Shown: positions 35,456 to 45,103, counted from the stretch's first letter. The stretch: 64,000 bases of DNA from JACTOJ01 sp032335695 (GCF_032335695.1 NZ_JACTOJ010000011.1:1-64000); one strand, 5' to 3'. Notes: a model not told the origin generated them from the letters alone. A program made the numbers and translations.

Positions 35456-36289
35456 ATGGTAAAAAAACGATTTATACAAATATTGATACATTTAATTCTT
35501 ATAGTAATTGTTATATTTTCCCTGATGCCATTTTTAAATATGATAAGTACCTCTTTAATCCCTAATAGCTATGTGATGCCTTCAAAGCCCCAGATAATTC
35601 CCAAGCAGTTTTACCTTGGAAATTATATAACTGCTTGGGAAGGTGAAAATTTCTCAAGATACTTTTTAAATAGTGTTTTTGTAACTGTAACCAGCACAAT
35701 ACTTACTATATTTATATCCTCTTTGTCTGGATATGGCTTTGCCAGATTAAAGTTTCCAGGTAAAAAAACAATTTTTAATATCTATATATTTTCTCTTATG
35801 ATGCCTGCTATTCTTGCTTTAATTTCACAGTTTACTATACTTCAGGGACTGCATTTAGTGGACACATACACAGGGCTGCTGCTGCTTTATATAAGCGGAG
35901 GAGTAGCAGGAAATACCTTCTTCTTAAAAGGCTTCTTTGAAACTATTCCAAAAGAATTGGAGGAATCCATAATTATAGATGGGGGAAATAAATGGACTAT
36001 ATATAGAAAAATAATAATACCTCTTTCAAAGCCTGCTTTGGCCACTATGGCTATAGGCTCCTTCTCAGGAACCTGGATGGAAGTATTTACAGCGCTTACG
36101 GTAATAAAAACTCAGTCTAAGCGGACTCTTCCTATTGCAGTAAAGCTGCTTCAAAACGGAAAAGCAACTCAATGGGGGGTCATCTTTGCAGCAGCCATAT
36201 TAGTTTTGATACCTATAATTATAATATTTATTGTTTTTAATAAACAGTTTATAAAATCAGGTGGCAGCGAAGGGGCTGTAAAAGGCTAA
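35456..36289 (+). CDS. CUT1 sugar ABC permease, MalG type
   Basis: A 277-residue membrane protein with about six spans. The EAA motif is ELEESIIIDGGNKWTIYRKI near residue 170-190, contacting the ATPase. A very strong SD (AAAGGAGGTG) precedes ATG 35456, 13 bp after the MalF-type gene. It lies between its partner permease and the anchored GH66 gene. Confidence 0.88.
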   Translation: MVKKRFIQILIHLILIVIVIFSLMPFLNMISTSLIPNSYVMPSKPQIIPKQFYLGNYITAWEGENFSRYFLNSVFVTVTSTILTIFISSLSGYGFARLKFPGKKTIFNIYIFSLMMPAILALISQFTILQGLHLVDTYTGLLLLYISGGVAGNTFFLKGFFETIPKELEESIIIDGGNKWTIYRKIIIPLSKPALATMAIGSFSGTWMEVFTALTVIKTQSKRTLPIAVKLLQNGKATQWGVIFAAAILVLIPIIIIFIVFNKQFIKSGGSEGAVKG

Positions 36290-36307
36290 TCGCTAGGGGG
36301 GATTGAG

Positions 36308-38131
36308 TTGAAGAGAAAAGTTATTATAGCTTGTATCCTAATATTTTGTATTACAGCTGGATATGCAGTTTATAAAATAAAAAATTTTGATGTGGAGGCA
36401 AGTAACAAAGTTTGCAGCAGTGGAAAGCTTATAGGTGACGTTTATACGGATAAGGCTAGATACAGTCCAAAAGATAAAGTTAGGGTGACAGTAGAATTAA
36501 ACAATAAGTTAAACAAAGCTTATAAAGGACATTTAGAAGTATATTTTAAGCATTTAAATAATGTTGTAGAAAAAAAAGATTTTCAGGTCACATTAGAAAG
36601 CAAGGAGAAAAAAGACCTAGCTTTTTCCTGGGATGCTCCACAGACTGATTATCAAGGATATTTGGTGGAAGTCTACGCCTCCCATGGGATCACTTTAGAT
36701 GATAGTAAAAACACGGCTGTAGATATATCTTCCAATTGGGATAAGTTTCCCAGATATGGATATTTAGCTGAATATCCAGAGCAATCTAAAGAAAAGACTG
36801 AAAGCATAATTAATAACATAAATAAGTTTCATATAGACGGATTACAGTTTTATGATTGGCAGAATAAGCATCAAAAACCTTTGCCAGAAGAGGGCGGAAA
36901 TATACCAAACTCTTGGAAGGATATAGCAAATAGAGATATATATTTTCAGACTATAAAAGATTATATTGAACTAGCTCACAAAAAGAATATAAAAGCCGCA
37001 AATTATAATCTTATTTATGGGGCTTATGAGGATTATGAGAAAGATGGTATAAAGCCTGAATGGGGAATATACAAGGATACCTTTCATTCAGAGCAGGATA
37101 CGCATCCTCTTCCAGAAAGTTGGGCTTCTTCATTGAAGGTATTTAATCCAGATAACAAAGGTTGGCAAGCTTATATATATAATCAGGAGAAACAAGTAAA
37201 TAAGGTATTAGGATTTGATATATTCCACATGGATACATTAGGTAATAGAGGAGAAACCTTTGATTATACTGGAAGCTATGTAAACTTACCTGATACTTAT
37301 ACAGAATTTGTAGACAATGCTAAAAAGGCTTTAGGTGTTGGAGTTGTATTTAACACTATAAATAGATACGGTTTAGAGCAGGTAGCTAAAAGCGATGTAG
37401 ATTTCCTTTACTCTGAGCTATGGCCAAGTGATTATCCTAATTATTATTACTTAAAAGAAACAGTAGATAAGGGATATCAGCTTACTAATGGAAAGAAAAG
37501 CACAGTAATTGCTGCATATATGAACTATGGGTCAGCAGGAATTCCAGGTGAATTTAATGAGCATAGTGTCAGATTAACAGATGCGGCAATATTTGCTGCA
37601 GGTGGTGCTCATATAGAACTTGGGGATACAGGTATGCTTTGCAGAGAATATTTCCCTAATAAAAATTTAAGAATGTCTTCATCATTGGTAGCAGCAATGA
37701 GAAATTATTATGACTTTTTGGTGGCCTATGAAAATCTGCTGAGGGATGGATTAACTGACAGCAGTAATAAAGTAGAGTTAGATAATGTTGAAACAAGTGA
37801 TAATGGTGCAGCAAATACTGTCTGGGCTTACGCAAAGGAGAAAAAGGGCTTTGAGGTTGTTCAGATGATAAATCTTTTAGGCATGAATAAAGAGGCATGG
37901 AGAGATGACGGAGCGAATTATGAGGCACCTACAATAAAAAAGGATTTGAAGCTTAATTACAAGATAAAAAATGGGAATATTAAAGGAATATATCTAGCAT
38001 CTCCAGATCTTTATGGTGGTAAGTCGGTAAAGCTTAATTACAAAGCTAGGATCGGGAAGGATGGTACGAGTCTTCAAATAGAGATTCCAGAGCTTCAATA
38101 TTGGGACATGTTATATATAGAAAAAGAATAA
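36308..38131 (+). CDS. GH66 family dextranase/cycloisomaltooligosaccharide synthase-like, membrane-anchored
   Basis: A 607-residue protein. Residues about 4-24 form one hydrophobic segment (signal peptide or membrane anchor), and the rest is outside the cell. A beta-sandwich region (about 40-135) precedes the barrel, which starts at FPRYGYLAEYPEQ. Likely nucleophile is Asp309 in FHMDTLG and acid/base Glu370 in LYSELWP, 61 residues apart, similar to characterised GH66 enzymes. A C-terminal beta domain follows. It lacks the large inserted carbohydrate-binding module typical of many cyclising members, so hydrolysis of alpha-1,6-glucan is the more likely role. TTG start with GGGGGG 6 nt upstream. 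Confidence 0.85.
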   Translation: MKRKVIIACILIFCITAGYAVYKIKNFDVEASNKVCSSGKLIGDVYTDKARYSPKDKVRVTVELNNKLNKAYKGHLEVYFKHLNNVVEKKDFQVTLESKEKKDLAFSWDAPQTDYQGYLVEVYASHGITLDDSKNTAVDISSNWDKFPRYGYLAEYPEQSKEKTESIINNINKFHIDGLQFYDWQNKHQKPLPEEGGNIPNSWKDIANRDIYFQTIKDYIELAHKKNIKAANYNLIYGAYEDYEKDGIKPEWGIYKDTFHSEQDTHPLPESWASSLKVFNPDNKGWQAYIYNQEKQVNKVLGFDIFHMDTLGNRGETFDYTGSYVNLPDTYTEFVDNAKKALGVGVVFNTINRYGLEQVAKSDVDFLYSELWPSDYPNYYYLKETVDKGYQLTNGKKSTVIAAYMNYGSAGIPGEFNEHSVRLTDAAIFAAGGAHIELGDTGMLCREYFPNKNLRMSSSLVAAMRNYYDFLVAYENLLRDGLTDSSNKVELDNVETSDNGAANTVWAYAKEKKGFEVVQMINLLGMNKEAWRDDGANYEAPTIKKDLKLNYKIKNGNIKGIYLASPDLYGGKSVKLNYKARIGKDGTSLQIEIPELQYWDMLYIEKE

Positions 38132-38150
38132 AATTCAGGAGGTAGGAGCA

Positions 38151-39842
38151 TTGATTATTAAAGACATATATCCAGCTAAGGCTCAATTTAAAAAAGAAGA
38201 AAAAATACAAATAGTTGCAGAGCTTCTTGGAGAAGCTTATGAGAATATGCTACTAAGCTGCAAGGTTTATAAACTTCATGAAAAGATATTTTCTCAGGAT
38301 AAACATATAGCTAGCTTAGATAATAAGGTTGTCTTTGAATTTGATATAAAGGATGAAGAAAAGATTTTATACGGATATGGCGTAGAAATTGAATTATATG
38401 ATAAAAAAGAAAAGCTACAAGGACTAAGTACAGCCTTTGATATTTTACCATCTTGGAAGAATGCGCCAAGGTATGGCTTCCTTTCAGATTTTTCTCAAAA
38501 GGATTTAGAGGATGAAGAAGATTTGAAGGAGATGAATAAATATCATTTAAATGTGGTTCAGTATTATGACTGGATGTATAGACATCATGATTTAATACCT
38601 AAATCAGATATATTTATAGATCCTTTAAAAAGGGAACTTAGCCTATCCACCATTAAAGGTAAGATTAATTTAGCTCATAAATATGGCATGGAAGCTATTG
38701 CATATGGAGCAGTTTATGGTTCTGCTCCTGATTATTATAAAGAAAACAAAGAGCTTGGCATATATAAAAATAATGGAGAAGTATTCGGCTTTGGAGATTT
38801 TCTTTACATGATGGACATATCAAGAGAAAATAAATGGCATGATCATATTATAAATGAATTTTACAAGGTGATTAAGCTTGGTTTTGATGGAATCCATATG
38901 GATCAGTATGGCTATCCTAAAGAGGCTATAAGCAACGCAAATGGACAAAAGAGCGTTAGAAATTTAAGAGAGGACTTTCCACATCTAATTAACGATACCA
39001 GAAGCTATATAGAGGAAAAGGGAGAAAAGGTAAGTTTAATATTTAATGCTGTAAACAATTGGCCTGTGGAAACTGTGGCGAAGGCAGGGGAGGATGCAGT
39101 TTATATTGAAGTATGGCCTCCGAACGATACCTATCAAGATTTATACAATATTATAGCGAATGCAAAAAAATATGCTTGTGATAAGCAGGTTATATTAGCA
39201 GCTTATATGAAACCATTTTTAGAGGAACTTAATATTCCTGTAGAAAAGGCGGAAAATGCTACCTTGCTTACTATGGCAACAATATTTGCTAGCGGAGGTT
39301 TTCATCTGTTGTTAGGTGAAAATCAAGGTATGCTTTGTGACCCTTATTATCCTAAGTATAGAAAAATTCATAATGAAAATTTTATTAAAAAACTGAGAAG
39401 CTACTATGATTTCATAGTTAAATATGAGGAGCTTATTTATGATTTAAATATTATAGATACTACCATGGTTAATACCGGCGGAATAAATCAAGAATATGTA
39501 ATAAAAGGGGCACAAGCTTCTCCAAAAGCAGAAAAGGATAGTATTTGGTCTTTAGTAAAAGAGAAACCTGGTTATAAGATTATAAATTTAGTCAACTTTA
39601 ATGGAATTGAAGATATGAATTGGAACGAGCCTAAAGGAAGTATGCCTTGCAAGCTGCAGGAAATAGAAATCTCAGTATTAACCTGCCATAAAGTAAAGGG
39701 AATTTACTTGGCTTCTCCTGATATCAATCAAGGTAAGAGTTTGGAACTTAATTTTAAATATGAGGAAAGTGATCAAGGAAACAAAATTAAATTTGTGGTT
39801 CCAGAGCTGAATATTTGGAATTTAATTTATATAGTTTATTGA
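38151..39842 (+). CDS. GH66 family enzyme, cytoplasmic paralogue
   Basis: A 563-residue GH66 protein with no signal peptide: the sequence begins directly with the beta-sandwich (IIKDIYPAKAQFKKEEKIQI) that follows the anchor in its neighbour. The putative nucleophile is Asp251 in IHMDQYG and the acid/base Glu320 in YIEVWPP. RYGFLSDF and the C-terminal GIYLASPDINQGKS segments match the upstream gene, so the two arose by duplication but are well diverged. AGGAGGT lies 7 nt before TTG 38151. It probably acts on imported longer isomalto-oligosaccharides, an unusual place for a GH66 enzyme. Confidence 0.83.
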   Translation: MIIKDIYPAKAQFKKEEKIQIVAELLGEAYENMLLSCKVYKLHEKIFSQDKHIASLDNKVVFEFDIKDEEKILYGYGVEIELYDKKEKLQGLSTAFDILPSWKNAPRYGFLSDFSQKDLEDEEDLKEMNKYHLNVVQYYDWMYRHHDLIPKSDIFIDPLKRELSLSTIKGKINLAHKYGMEAIAYGAVYGSAPDYYKENKELGIYKNNGEVFGFGDFLYMMDISRENKWHDHIINEFYKVIKLGFDGIHMDQYGYPKEAISNANGQKSVRNLREDFPHLINDTRSYIEEKGEKVSLIFNAVNNWPVETVAKAGEDAVYIEVWPPNDTYQDLYNIIANAKKYACDKQVILAAYMKPFLEELNIPVEKAENATLLTMATIFASGGFHLLLGENQGMLCDPYYPKYRKIHNENFIKKLRSYYDFIVKYEELIYDLNIIDTTMVNTGGINQEYVIKGAQASPKAEKDSIWSLVKEKPGYKIINLVNFNGIEDMNWNEPKGSMPCKLQEIEISVLTCHKVKGIYLASPDINQGKSLELNFKYEESDQGNKIKFVVPELNIWNLIYIVY

Positions 39843-39854
39843 AAAGGAGATATT

Positions 39855-41525
39855 ATGAATAGAGAGTGGTGGAAAGAGAGCGTAGTATATCAAATATATC
39901 CTAGGAGTTTTAAAGATTCAAATGGAGATGGCATAGGTGATTTAAAGGGTATAATAGAGAAGCTAGAATATATAAAGGAATTAGGGGCTGATGTATTGTG
40001 GCTCTGTCCTATTTATGAATCCCCAAATGATGACAATGGATATGATATAAGCGATTATAAAAATATAATGAATGAGTTTGGCAGTATGGAGGACTTTAAT
40101 GAGCTCTTAGAAGAAATGCATAAGCGTGGATTAAAGCTTGTTATGGACTTAGTAGTTAATCATTCTTCAGATGAGCATAAATGGTTTATTGAAAGCAGGA
40201 AAGGTAAGGCTAATCCATTTAGAGACTATTATATATGGAGAAAGGGCAAGGAAGGAAATCCACCTAACAATTGGGGCTCTTTCTTTAGCGGTTCAGCATG
40301 GAAATATGATGAAATATCTGGTGAGTATTATCTTCATCTCTTTTCAAAAAAACAGCCAGATTTAAACTGGGAAAATGAAAAATTAAGAAATGAAATTTAT
40401 GATATGATGACCTTCTGGTTTGAAAAAGGCATTGATGGCTTTCGAATGGATGTAATAAATCTTATATCAAAGGCTCCAGGTATGCCAAATGGAGAACAAA
40501 AGGAAGGAGAGCTTTACGGAAATGGCTTTCCTCTATTTGCTAATGGGCCAAGGGTTCATGAATATCTTCAGGAAATGAATAGAAAAGTGCTGTCTAAATA
40601 CGATATTATGACAGTGGGAGAAGCACCTGGAGTTGATACTGATACAGCAAAATTGTATGTTAATGAAGATAGAAAAGAATTAAATATGCTATTCCAATTT
40701 GAGCTTATGGATATAGATTCAGGCAAGGATAAGTGGGATGTAAAGCCCTGGAGGCTAACAACCTTTAAAAATATAATGTACAAATGGTACGAAGCCTTAA
40801 AGGAAAAAGGATGGAACTCTCTATTCTTAAACAATCATGACCAGCCAAGAATGGTATCTAGATTTGGAAATGATAAAGAATATAGGGTAGAATCAGCTAA
40901 GATGCTGGCTACTTTTCTTCATACCTGGCAGGGAACACCTTACATTTATCAGGGGGAAGAAATAGGAATGACAAATGTAAGCTTTAAGCTATCTGAATAT
41001 AAGGATATAGAAATCATTAATATGTTCAAGGAGAAAACCTATCAAGGTGTGAGTGAGGAAGAATTAATGAAAGCTATATATGCTAAGGGCAGGGATAATG
41101 CAAGAACTCCATTGCAGTGGGATTCTTCTGAAAATGCTGGCTTTACCACAGGAAAACCTTGGCTTAAACTAAATCCTAATTATAAAGAAATAAATGTGAA
41201 ACAAGCCTTAGAGGATGAAAACTCCATTTTCTATTATTATCAGAAGCTGATTAGACTAAGAAAAGAAAATGATGTAATAATTTATGGAGATATAAATTTG
41301 ATATATAAAGAAGATGAAAATATTTTTGCATATACTAGAAATTTTAATAATGAAAAATTATTAGTAGTATTGAATTTCTTTCAAGATAAGGCTCAGTTTA
41401 TAATGCCTGAAACTATAATGTATAAAGAAGCTGAGCTTTTAATAAGTAATTATGCTGATGAAGATTATGATATAGATAATATTAGTTTAAGGCCTTATGA
41501 GGCTAGGGTATATAAGCTATACTAA
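39855..41525 (+). CDS. malL: Oligo-1,6-glucosidase (GH13)
   Basis: A 556-residue cytoplasmic alpha-glucosidase. The catalytic triad reads Asp199 (GFRMDVIN), Glu256 (TVGEAPG) and Asp329 (NNHDQPR), at almost the same numbers as the Bacillus oligo-1,6-glucosidase. Val after Asp199 (DVIN rather than DTIN) favours alpha-1,6 bonds, and QPDLNWEN is the family signature. AAAAGGAG precedes the ATG. It completes the operon by releasing glucose from isomaltose-type sugars. A terminator follows at 41548. Confidence 0.93.
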   Translation: MNREWWKESVVYQIYPRSFKDSNGDGIGDLKGIIEKLEYIKELGADVLWLCPIYESPNDDNGYDISDYKNIMNEFGSMEDFNELLEEMHKRGLKLVMDLVVNHSSDEHKWFIESRKGKANPFRDYYIWRKGKEGNPPNNWGSFFSGSAWKYDEISGEYYLHLFSKKQPDLNWENEKLRNEIYDMMTFWFEKGIDGFRMDVINLISKAPGMPNGEQKEGELYGNGFPLFANGPRVHEYLQEMNRKVLSKYDIMTVGEAPGVDTDTAKLYVNEDRKELNMLFQFELMDIDSGKDKWDVKPWRLTTFKNIMYKWYEALKEKGWNSLFLNNHDQPRMVSRFGNDKEYRVESAKMLATFLHTWQGTPYIYQGEEIGMTNVSFKLSEYKDIEIINMFKEKTYQGVSEEELMKAIYAKGRDNARTPLQWDSSENAGFTTGKPWLKLNPNYKEINVKQALEDENSIFYYYQKLIRLRKENDVIIYGDINLIYKEDENIFAYTRNFNNEKLLVVLNFFQDKAQFIMPETIMYKEAELLISNYADEDYDIDNISLRPYEARVYKLY

Positions 41526-41547
41526 TATTAATATCTGTTTTTATTTT

Positions 41548-41578
41548 GGCTCTGACTTAAAGCAGAGCCAATTTTTTA
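41548..41578 (+). terminator. Terminator of the dextran operon
   Basis: GGCTCTG and CAGAGCC form a 7-bp stem with an 8-nt loop, followed by AATTTTTTA. GGCTCTG-TTAAA resembles part of the dispersed palindromic element, so it may have been recruited from it. Confidence 0.85.
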
Positions 41579-41669
41579 TATACAAAACAATTAAATTTAG
41601 ACAAAAAGTCGGGTGAAAATTCCAAGATTGAGGTATCATATAATTATCTTAAGATGAAGGAGCACTCTT

Positions 41670-42545
41670 ATGAATTACTATGAGCGAATACAAAAGTCCA
41701 TAGATTATATGGAAGAAAATTTAGAACAAGAAATGACTCTGGATAGAGCTGCAAGAGAGGCTTTTATGTCTTTATCTAATTTTCATCGTATGTTTTTCAC
41801 ACTAGTAGGCTACTCGGCTAAAGAGTATATAAGAAACAGAAGAATAAGCACCGCAGCAGGGAGTATTAAAAAAGAAAAGACTAAAATCATCGATATTGCA
41901 GCTAAGTATGATTATGATAGTGCTGATGCTTTTTCTAGAACCTTCAAAAATATAACAGGGGTTCTACCAAGTAAATACAACAGCTCAAAAATAAATTTTA
42001 CTTTTGAAAGAATCAATCTTATGGATAAGTATTTTCATAGTGAAGACAGAATATTAGCTGAAAGCTATCCTGATATTAAAGTGCTAAAAAATCTACCAAC
42101 ACAGAGAGTAGCTTATTATAGATATTTTGGGACAAGACCTGAGCAACATGCTTTTTCCGTTATGGGTGAGTGGATTAGAAAAAACAAAATAGACATATGT
42201 AAGGGAGAGTACAGAATATTCGGTTACAATTCACCAGAGGTTAGCCCAGACGCAAAAGAATATGGCTATGAGTTATGCCTTACCATTCCCAAACACATGG
42301 AGGTAGAGGATGAAAAAATTAAGACAAAAACTCTTATGGGTGGCATGTATGCAGTGACAGGCATTGAAAGAGGGCAAAACCTTGGGGAAAACATAATTAA
42401 AGGCTGGCAAAGATTTAATAGCTGGTTGGAGGGCAGTAAATATGTCTATGGCGGATATCAATGGCTGGAAGAGCATTTAAGCTTTGATGAAAAAGGGGAA
42501 CATATTGGAGGCGTGGATTTGTACATGCCTATAAAGGAAAGGTGA
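41670..42545 (+). CDS. AraC regulator with GyrI-like effector domain
   Basis: A 291-residue protein with the AraC DNA-binding region at about residues 5-105 (IIDIAAKYDYDSADAFSRTFKNI) and a GyrI-like effector domain from about 135 (PTQRVAYYRYFGTRPEQ) to the end (GVDLYMPIKER). GAAGGAG precedes the ATG. It is followed after 4 bp by a PNPOx-like gene and then GNAT, an operon-like order comparable to the AraC-GyrI/GNAT pair at 20985. Its effector is unknown. Confidence 0.87.
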   Translation: MNYYERIQKSIDYMEENLEQEMTLDRAAREAFMSLSNFHRMFFTLVGYSAKEYIRNRRISTAAGSIKKEKTKIIDIAAKYDYDSADAFSRTFKNITGVLPSKYNSSKINFTFERINLMDKYFHSEDRILAESYPDIKVLKNLPTQRVAYYRYFGTRPEQHAFSVMGEWIRKNKIDICKGEYRIFGYNSPEVSPDAKEYGYELCLTIPKHMEVEDEKIKTKTLMGGMYAVTGIERGQNLGENIIKGWQRFNSWLEGSKYVYGGYQWLEEHLSFDEKGEHIGGVDLYMPIKER

Positions 42546-42549
42546 TATT

Positions 42550-43008
42550 ATGGAGAAAACAGCTAGTGAAATACAAAAGGAAAGAACTAAGGAGCTAGAG
42601 GAAAAAGCTAATGCTTTGCTAAAAAAGTGCGAAGTTTTGACGCTTGCCTCCATAAATGAAAAAGGGTATCCTAGAATATGCGCCATATCAAAAGTAAAGG
42701 ATAATGGATTTTTAGAAATCTACTTTATGACTTCGAAAAGATCTCATCTAAACGGAAAGGCAACTCATTTTCAAAATAATTCAAAGGCCAGTGTTTGCTA
42801 TCATCTTGGTGGAGACAGCGTAACTCTTATAGGTGATGTAGAGATTGTTCAGGATATGGAAGAAAAAATGAAATTTGATGAATTCTGTGACAGGAGATTT
42901 TTTAAAAAAGGGGTTCAGGATCCTAAATGTTACATATTAAAATTTGGCACTAAGGAAGCTACCTTCTGGATTGAAGGGAAATTTAGGACCTGCAAATACA
43001 AGGCTTAA
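42550..43008 (+). CDS. Pyridoxamine 5'-phosphate oxidase-fold flavoprotein
   Basis: A 152-residue split-barrel protein (general stress protein 26-like). After a charged N-terminal helix, VLTLASINEKGYPRICAIS (residues about 34-52) and IYFMTSKRSHLNGKATHFQNN (about 61-81) match FMN-binding PNPOx-like proteins. AAAGGTGAT overlaps the end of the AraC-GyrI gene, so translation is coupled. Likely binds FMN or F420-like flavin; the substrate is unknown and true PdxH activity is unlikely. Confidence 0.82.
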   Translation: MEKTASEIQKERTKELEEKANALLKKCEVLTLASINEKGYPRICAISKVKDNGFLEIYFMTSKRSHLNGKATHFQNNSKASVCYHLGGDSVTLIGDVEIVQDMEEKMKFDEFCDRRFFKKGVQDPKCYILKFGTKEATFWIEGKFRTCKYKA

Positions 43009-43025
43009 TTTTTTAGGAGAGTATT

Positions 43026-43580
43026 ATGATTGCTGAAAGCAAAAGAATAGAAAGTAAAAATCTAAGTTGGATTCTTCGCTGTCCGACAATAGAGGATGCT
43101 GAGGAACTATCAAAATTAAGAGTTAAAATTGATGGGGAAACAGAGAATCTTGATAGGGAAGCAGGAGAGGGCTTACTCACAGCGGAGGATTTTCAAAAAC
43201 TCATATATGAGGATTCTGTTGCAGAAAAAAATTTGTTTTTGGCAGCAGAGGCAGAGGGAAAATTAGTTGGTTTTACCCGATGTCAGGGAAATAATCTAAG
43301 CAGATTTAGGCATAAAGCTGAATTTGGTATATGCATACTAAAAGAATATTGGGGATATGGCATGGGAAAGATGATGCTGGAAAATATGTTAAGCTTTGCA
43401 GATAAGGCTGGAATAGAAAAAATGTCACTTTATGTAGTAGAAACCAATACAAAAGCAATTCAGCTATACAAAAAATACGGCTTTGCGGAAGAAGGTTTAT
43501 TGATAAAAGATCGTCTTCACAAAGATGGCAATTATTATAATACAGTTATAATGGGAAGGATAGCCGATGCTATTAAATAG
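43026..43580 (+). CDS. GNAT family N-acetyltransferase
   Basis: A 184-residue acetyltransferase with the acetyl-CoA motif EFGICILKEYWGYGMGKMMLENMLSFA (about residues 99-125) and the C-terminal VVETNTKAIQLYKKYGFAEEGLL. TTAGGAGAG precedes the ATG, 17 bp after the PNPOx gene. It is the last gene of the AraC-GyrI operon. Substrate unknown. Confidence 0.87.
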   Translation: MIAESKRIESKNLSWILRCPTIEDAEELSKLRVKIDGETENLDREAGEGLLTAEDFQKLIYEDSVAEKNLFLAAEAEGKLVGFTRCQGNNLSRFRHKAEFGICILKEYWGYGMGKMMLENMLSFADKAGIEKMSLYVVETNTKAIQLYKKYGFAEEGLLIKDRLHKDGNYYNTVIMGRIADAIK

Positions 43581-43611
43581 GACTTACTGTTAAAAGTAAG
43601 TCCTATTTTTA
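43578..43611. terminator. Bidirectional terminator between GNAT and MFS genes
   Basis: TAGGACTTACT (43578-43588) pairs with AGTAAGTCCTA (43595-43605), followed by TTTTTATT; the complementary strand has an A/T-rich flank towards the convergent MFS gene. Confidence 0.88.
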
Positions 43612-44907
43612 TTAATCATCTAAAGATTTTATATATTTATCTAATTTGAAATAGCAGCAGCCTAAAAAGCCTAGTAGAGCTATAACTATATATATCAAGG
43701 CGTTTCCAGAGCCTGCATCATTTCCAACAATATAAGAAAAGAATTTTTGAAAATGAGAAGGCTTTGCCATAAAGGGCTTTAAAAGCTTGTCAGTTAGAAT
43801 GCCGCCCAATATATATCCCACAGGGATTGAAAAGTATTGAAGAGTGTTTCTAGCTGCGAATACTCTTCCCTGCATTTCAATAGGGACCTTAGTTCTCATT
43901 AGATATTCAACATTAGCCATTAAAAAAGGAACAGAACAATTACCCAGCAGCACTGCAGCACTCCAAACATAATAATTACGACCGATTCCCAGCATGCTGT
44001 TGCAAATCAGGAAAGAGAACAGCATAGAATTTATGATAACAGGAACTCTCTTCTTAGGCTCTTTTAGAACAGTAACTAAAAGACTTCCAATTATTCCGGA
44101 CAATCCTATCATGCTACTCACTATTCCCAGCTGAAATTTATTATTTCCACTTCTAGATAAAATCATAGGAGTGAAATTGCAGTTGTAGATGGCCGCTATT
44201 AAATTTACAAAGGACATATAGATTATAAGGTGAAAAATATCCTTTCGATTTACAATATAGTGAATACCTTTTTTGCAATTGGAAGAAAAGGTCTCTGATT
44301 TACTATTTTCATAAGCCTTATCACCAGGAATGTGTACAAAAAATAGAAGAACACTAAATGCAAATAAAAAACTGCACAAATCAATACTTACTATAGCCTT
44401 TAGACCTATCAGGGCATAAAGGGAAGCGGAAAGAACAGGTGCAAAGGTGGTGGTACATGTAGAGACCAAGGAACGCAAACCGCTTATTTTTGTATAATAT
44501 TTTTTAGGTACTATCAAGGATATCATTACGCTGGAAGCTGGGTCCTGAAAAGCGTCTACTATTCCTAAAGTAAAATTAATCACATATAAATAAACAATGC
44601 TCAGTCTATTTGAAGTTATGAGCAGTAAAGTAAGCAGCGAAAAAATTGTTGCAACTGCATTGGCTGCTAATACAATTTTTTTCTTCTTCCATCTGTCAAT
44701 AAAGCTGCCAGCAAAAAAGCTAAGCAGTGTAGATGGAAGCAGGGTACAAACCGTTAAGGATGAGGTAGATAGCACAGACCCGCTGAGTTCGTATGCCCAC
44801 AGGATTAGTCCGAAGCTAGTCATTTTACTGCCAAATTGAGAAATAAATTCTCCTAACTGTAGTATATAAAAATTGTTTAATTCTTTATTAAATTTTAAAG
44901 GTTTCAT
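43612..44907 (-). CDS. MFS transporter, MFS_3/Mef-like
   Basis: A 431-residue protein with about twelve spans. FYILQLGEFISQFGSKMTSFGLILW at the N-terminus and GSFIDRWKKKKIVLAANA (about residues 68-85) are typical of the macrolide-efflux and EntS-like MFS branch. GGAGTAGAG precedes the ATG. A TetR regulator is divergently transcribed, and the leader on the MFS side contains mutually exclusive pairing segments. Substrate unknown. Confidence 0.87.
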   Translation of the reverse strand: MKPLKFNKELNNFYILQLGEFISQFGSKMTSFGLILWAYELSGSVLSTSSLTVCTLLPSTLLSFFAGSFIDRWKKKKIVLAANAVATIFSLLTLLLITSNRLSIVYLYVINFTLGIVDAFQDPASSVMISLIVPKKYYTKISGLRSLVSTCTTTFAPVLSASLYALIGLKAIVSIDLCSFLFAFSVLLFFVHIPGDKAYENSKSETFSSNCKKGIHYIVNRKDIFHLIIYMSFVNLIAAIYNCNFTPMILSRSGNNKFQLGIVSSMIGLSGIIGSLLVTVLKEPKKRVPVIINSMLFSFLICNSMLGIGRNYYVWSAAVLLGNCSVPFLMANVEYLMRTKVPIEMQGRVFAARNTLQYFSIPVGYILGGILTDKLLKPFMAKPSHFQKFFSYIVGNDAGSGNALIYIVIALLGFLGCCYFKLDKYIKSLDD

Positions 44908-44953
44908 TTTAACTCTACTCCTATTAAGCTGTTGATTTTTATTTCCTTAGGAA

Positions 44954-45018
44954 GCAAAGTCAAAATTCATAGATTATCACTCCATGCAATCTCTATTAAT
45001 GATGACTTTGCATGGAGT
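44954..45018 (-). promoter_or_regulatory. MFS leader with mutually exclusive base-pairing segments
   Basis: ACTCCATGCAA (44979-44989) and TTGCATGGAGT (45008-45018) form a perfect 11-bp inverted repeat. GCAAAGTCA (44954-44962) is complementary to TGACTTTGC (45003-45011). In the minus-strand transcript the first segment of one pairing overlaps the first segment of the other, so only one can form. The region lies 47-111 nt upstream of the MFS start codon. It could be an RNA switch or protein binding sites. Confidence 0.45.
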
Positions 45019-45091
45019 CAATGCAATGCATAATATCACAAAAATCACCTCGGATTAATAATAAACTTTTATATAGGCTAATTATAACATT

Positions 45092-45103
45092 GTTTATATA
45101 AAC
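45092..45103. promoter_or_regulatory. Palindrome GTTTATATAAAC near the MFS promoter
   Basis: A 12-bp perfect palindrome just upstream of a minus-strand TATAAT (complement of 45081-45086). Its AT content makes chance possible. It might help control the divergent MFS gene. Confidence 0.3.
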
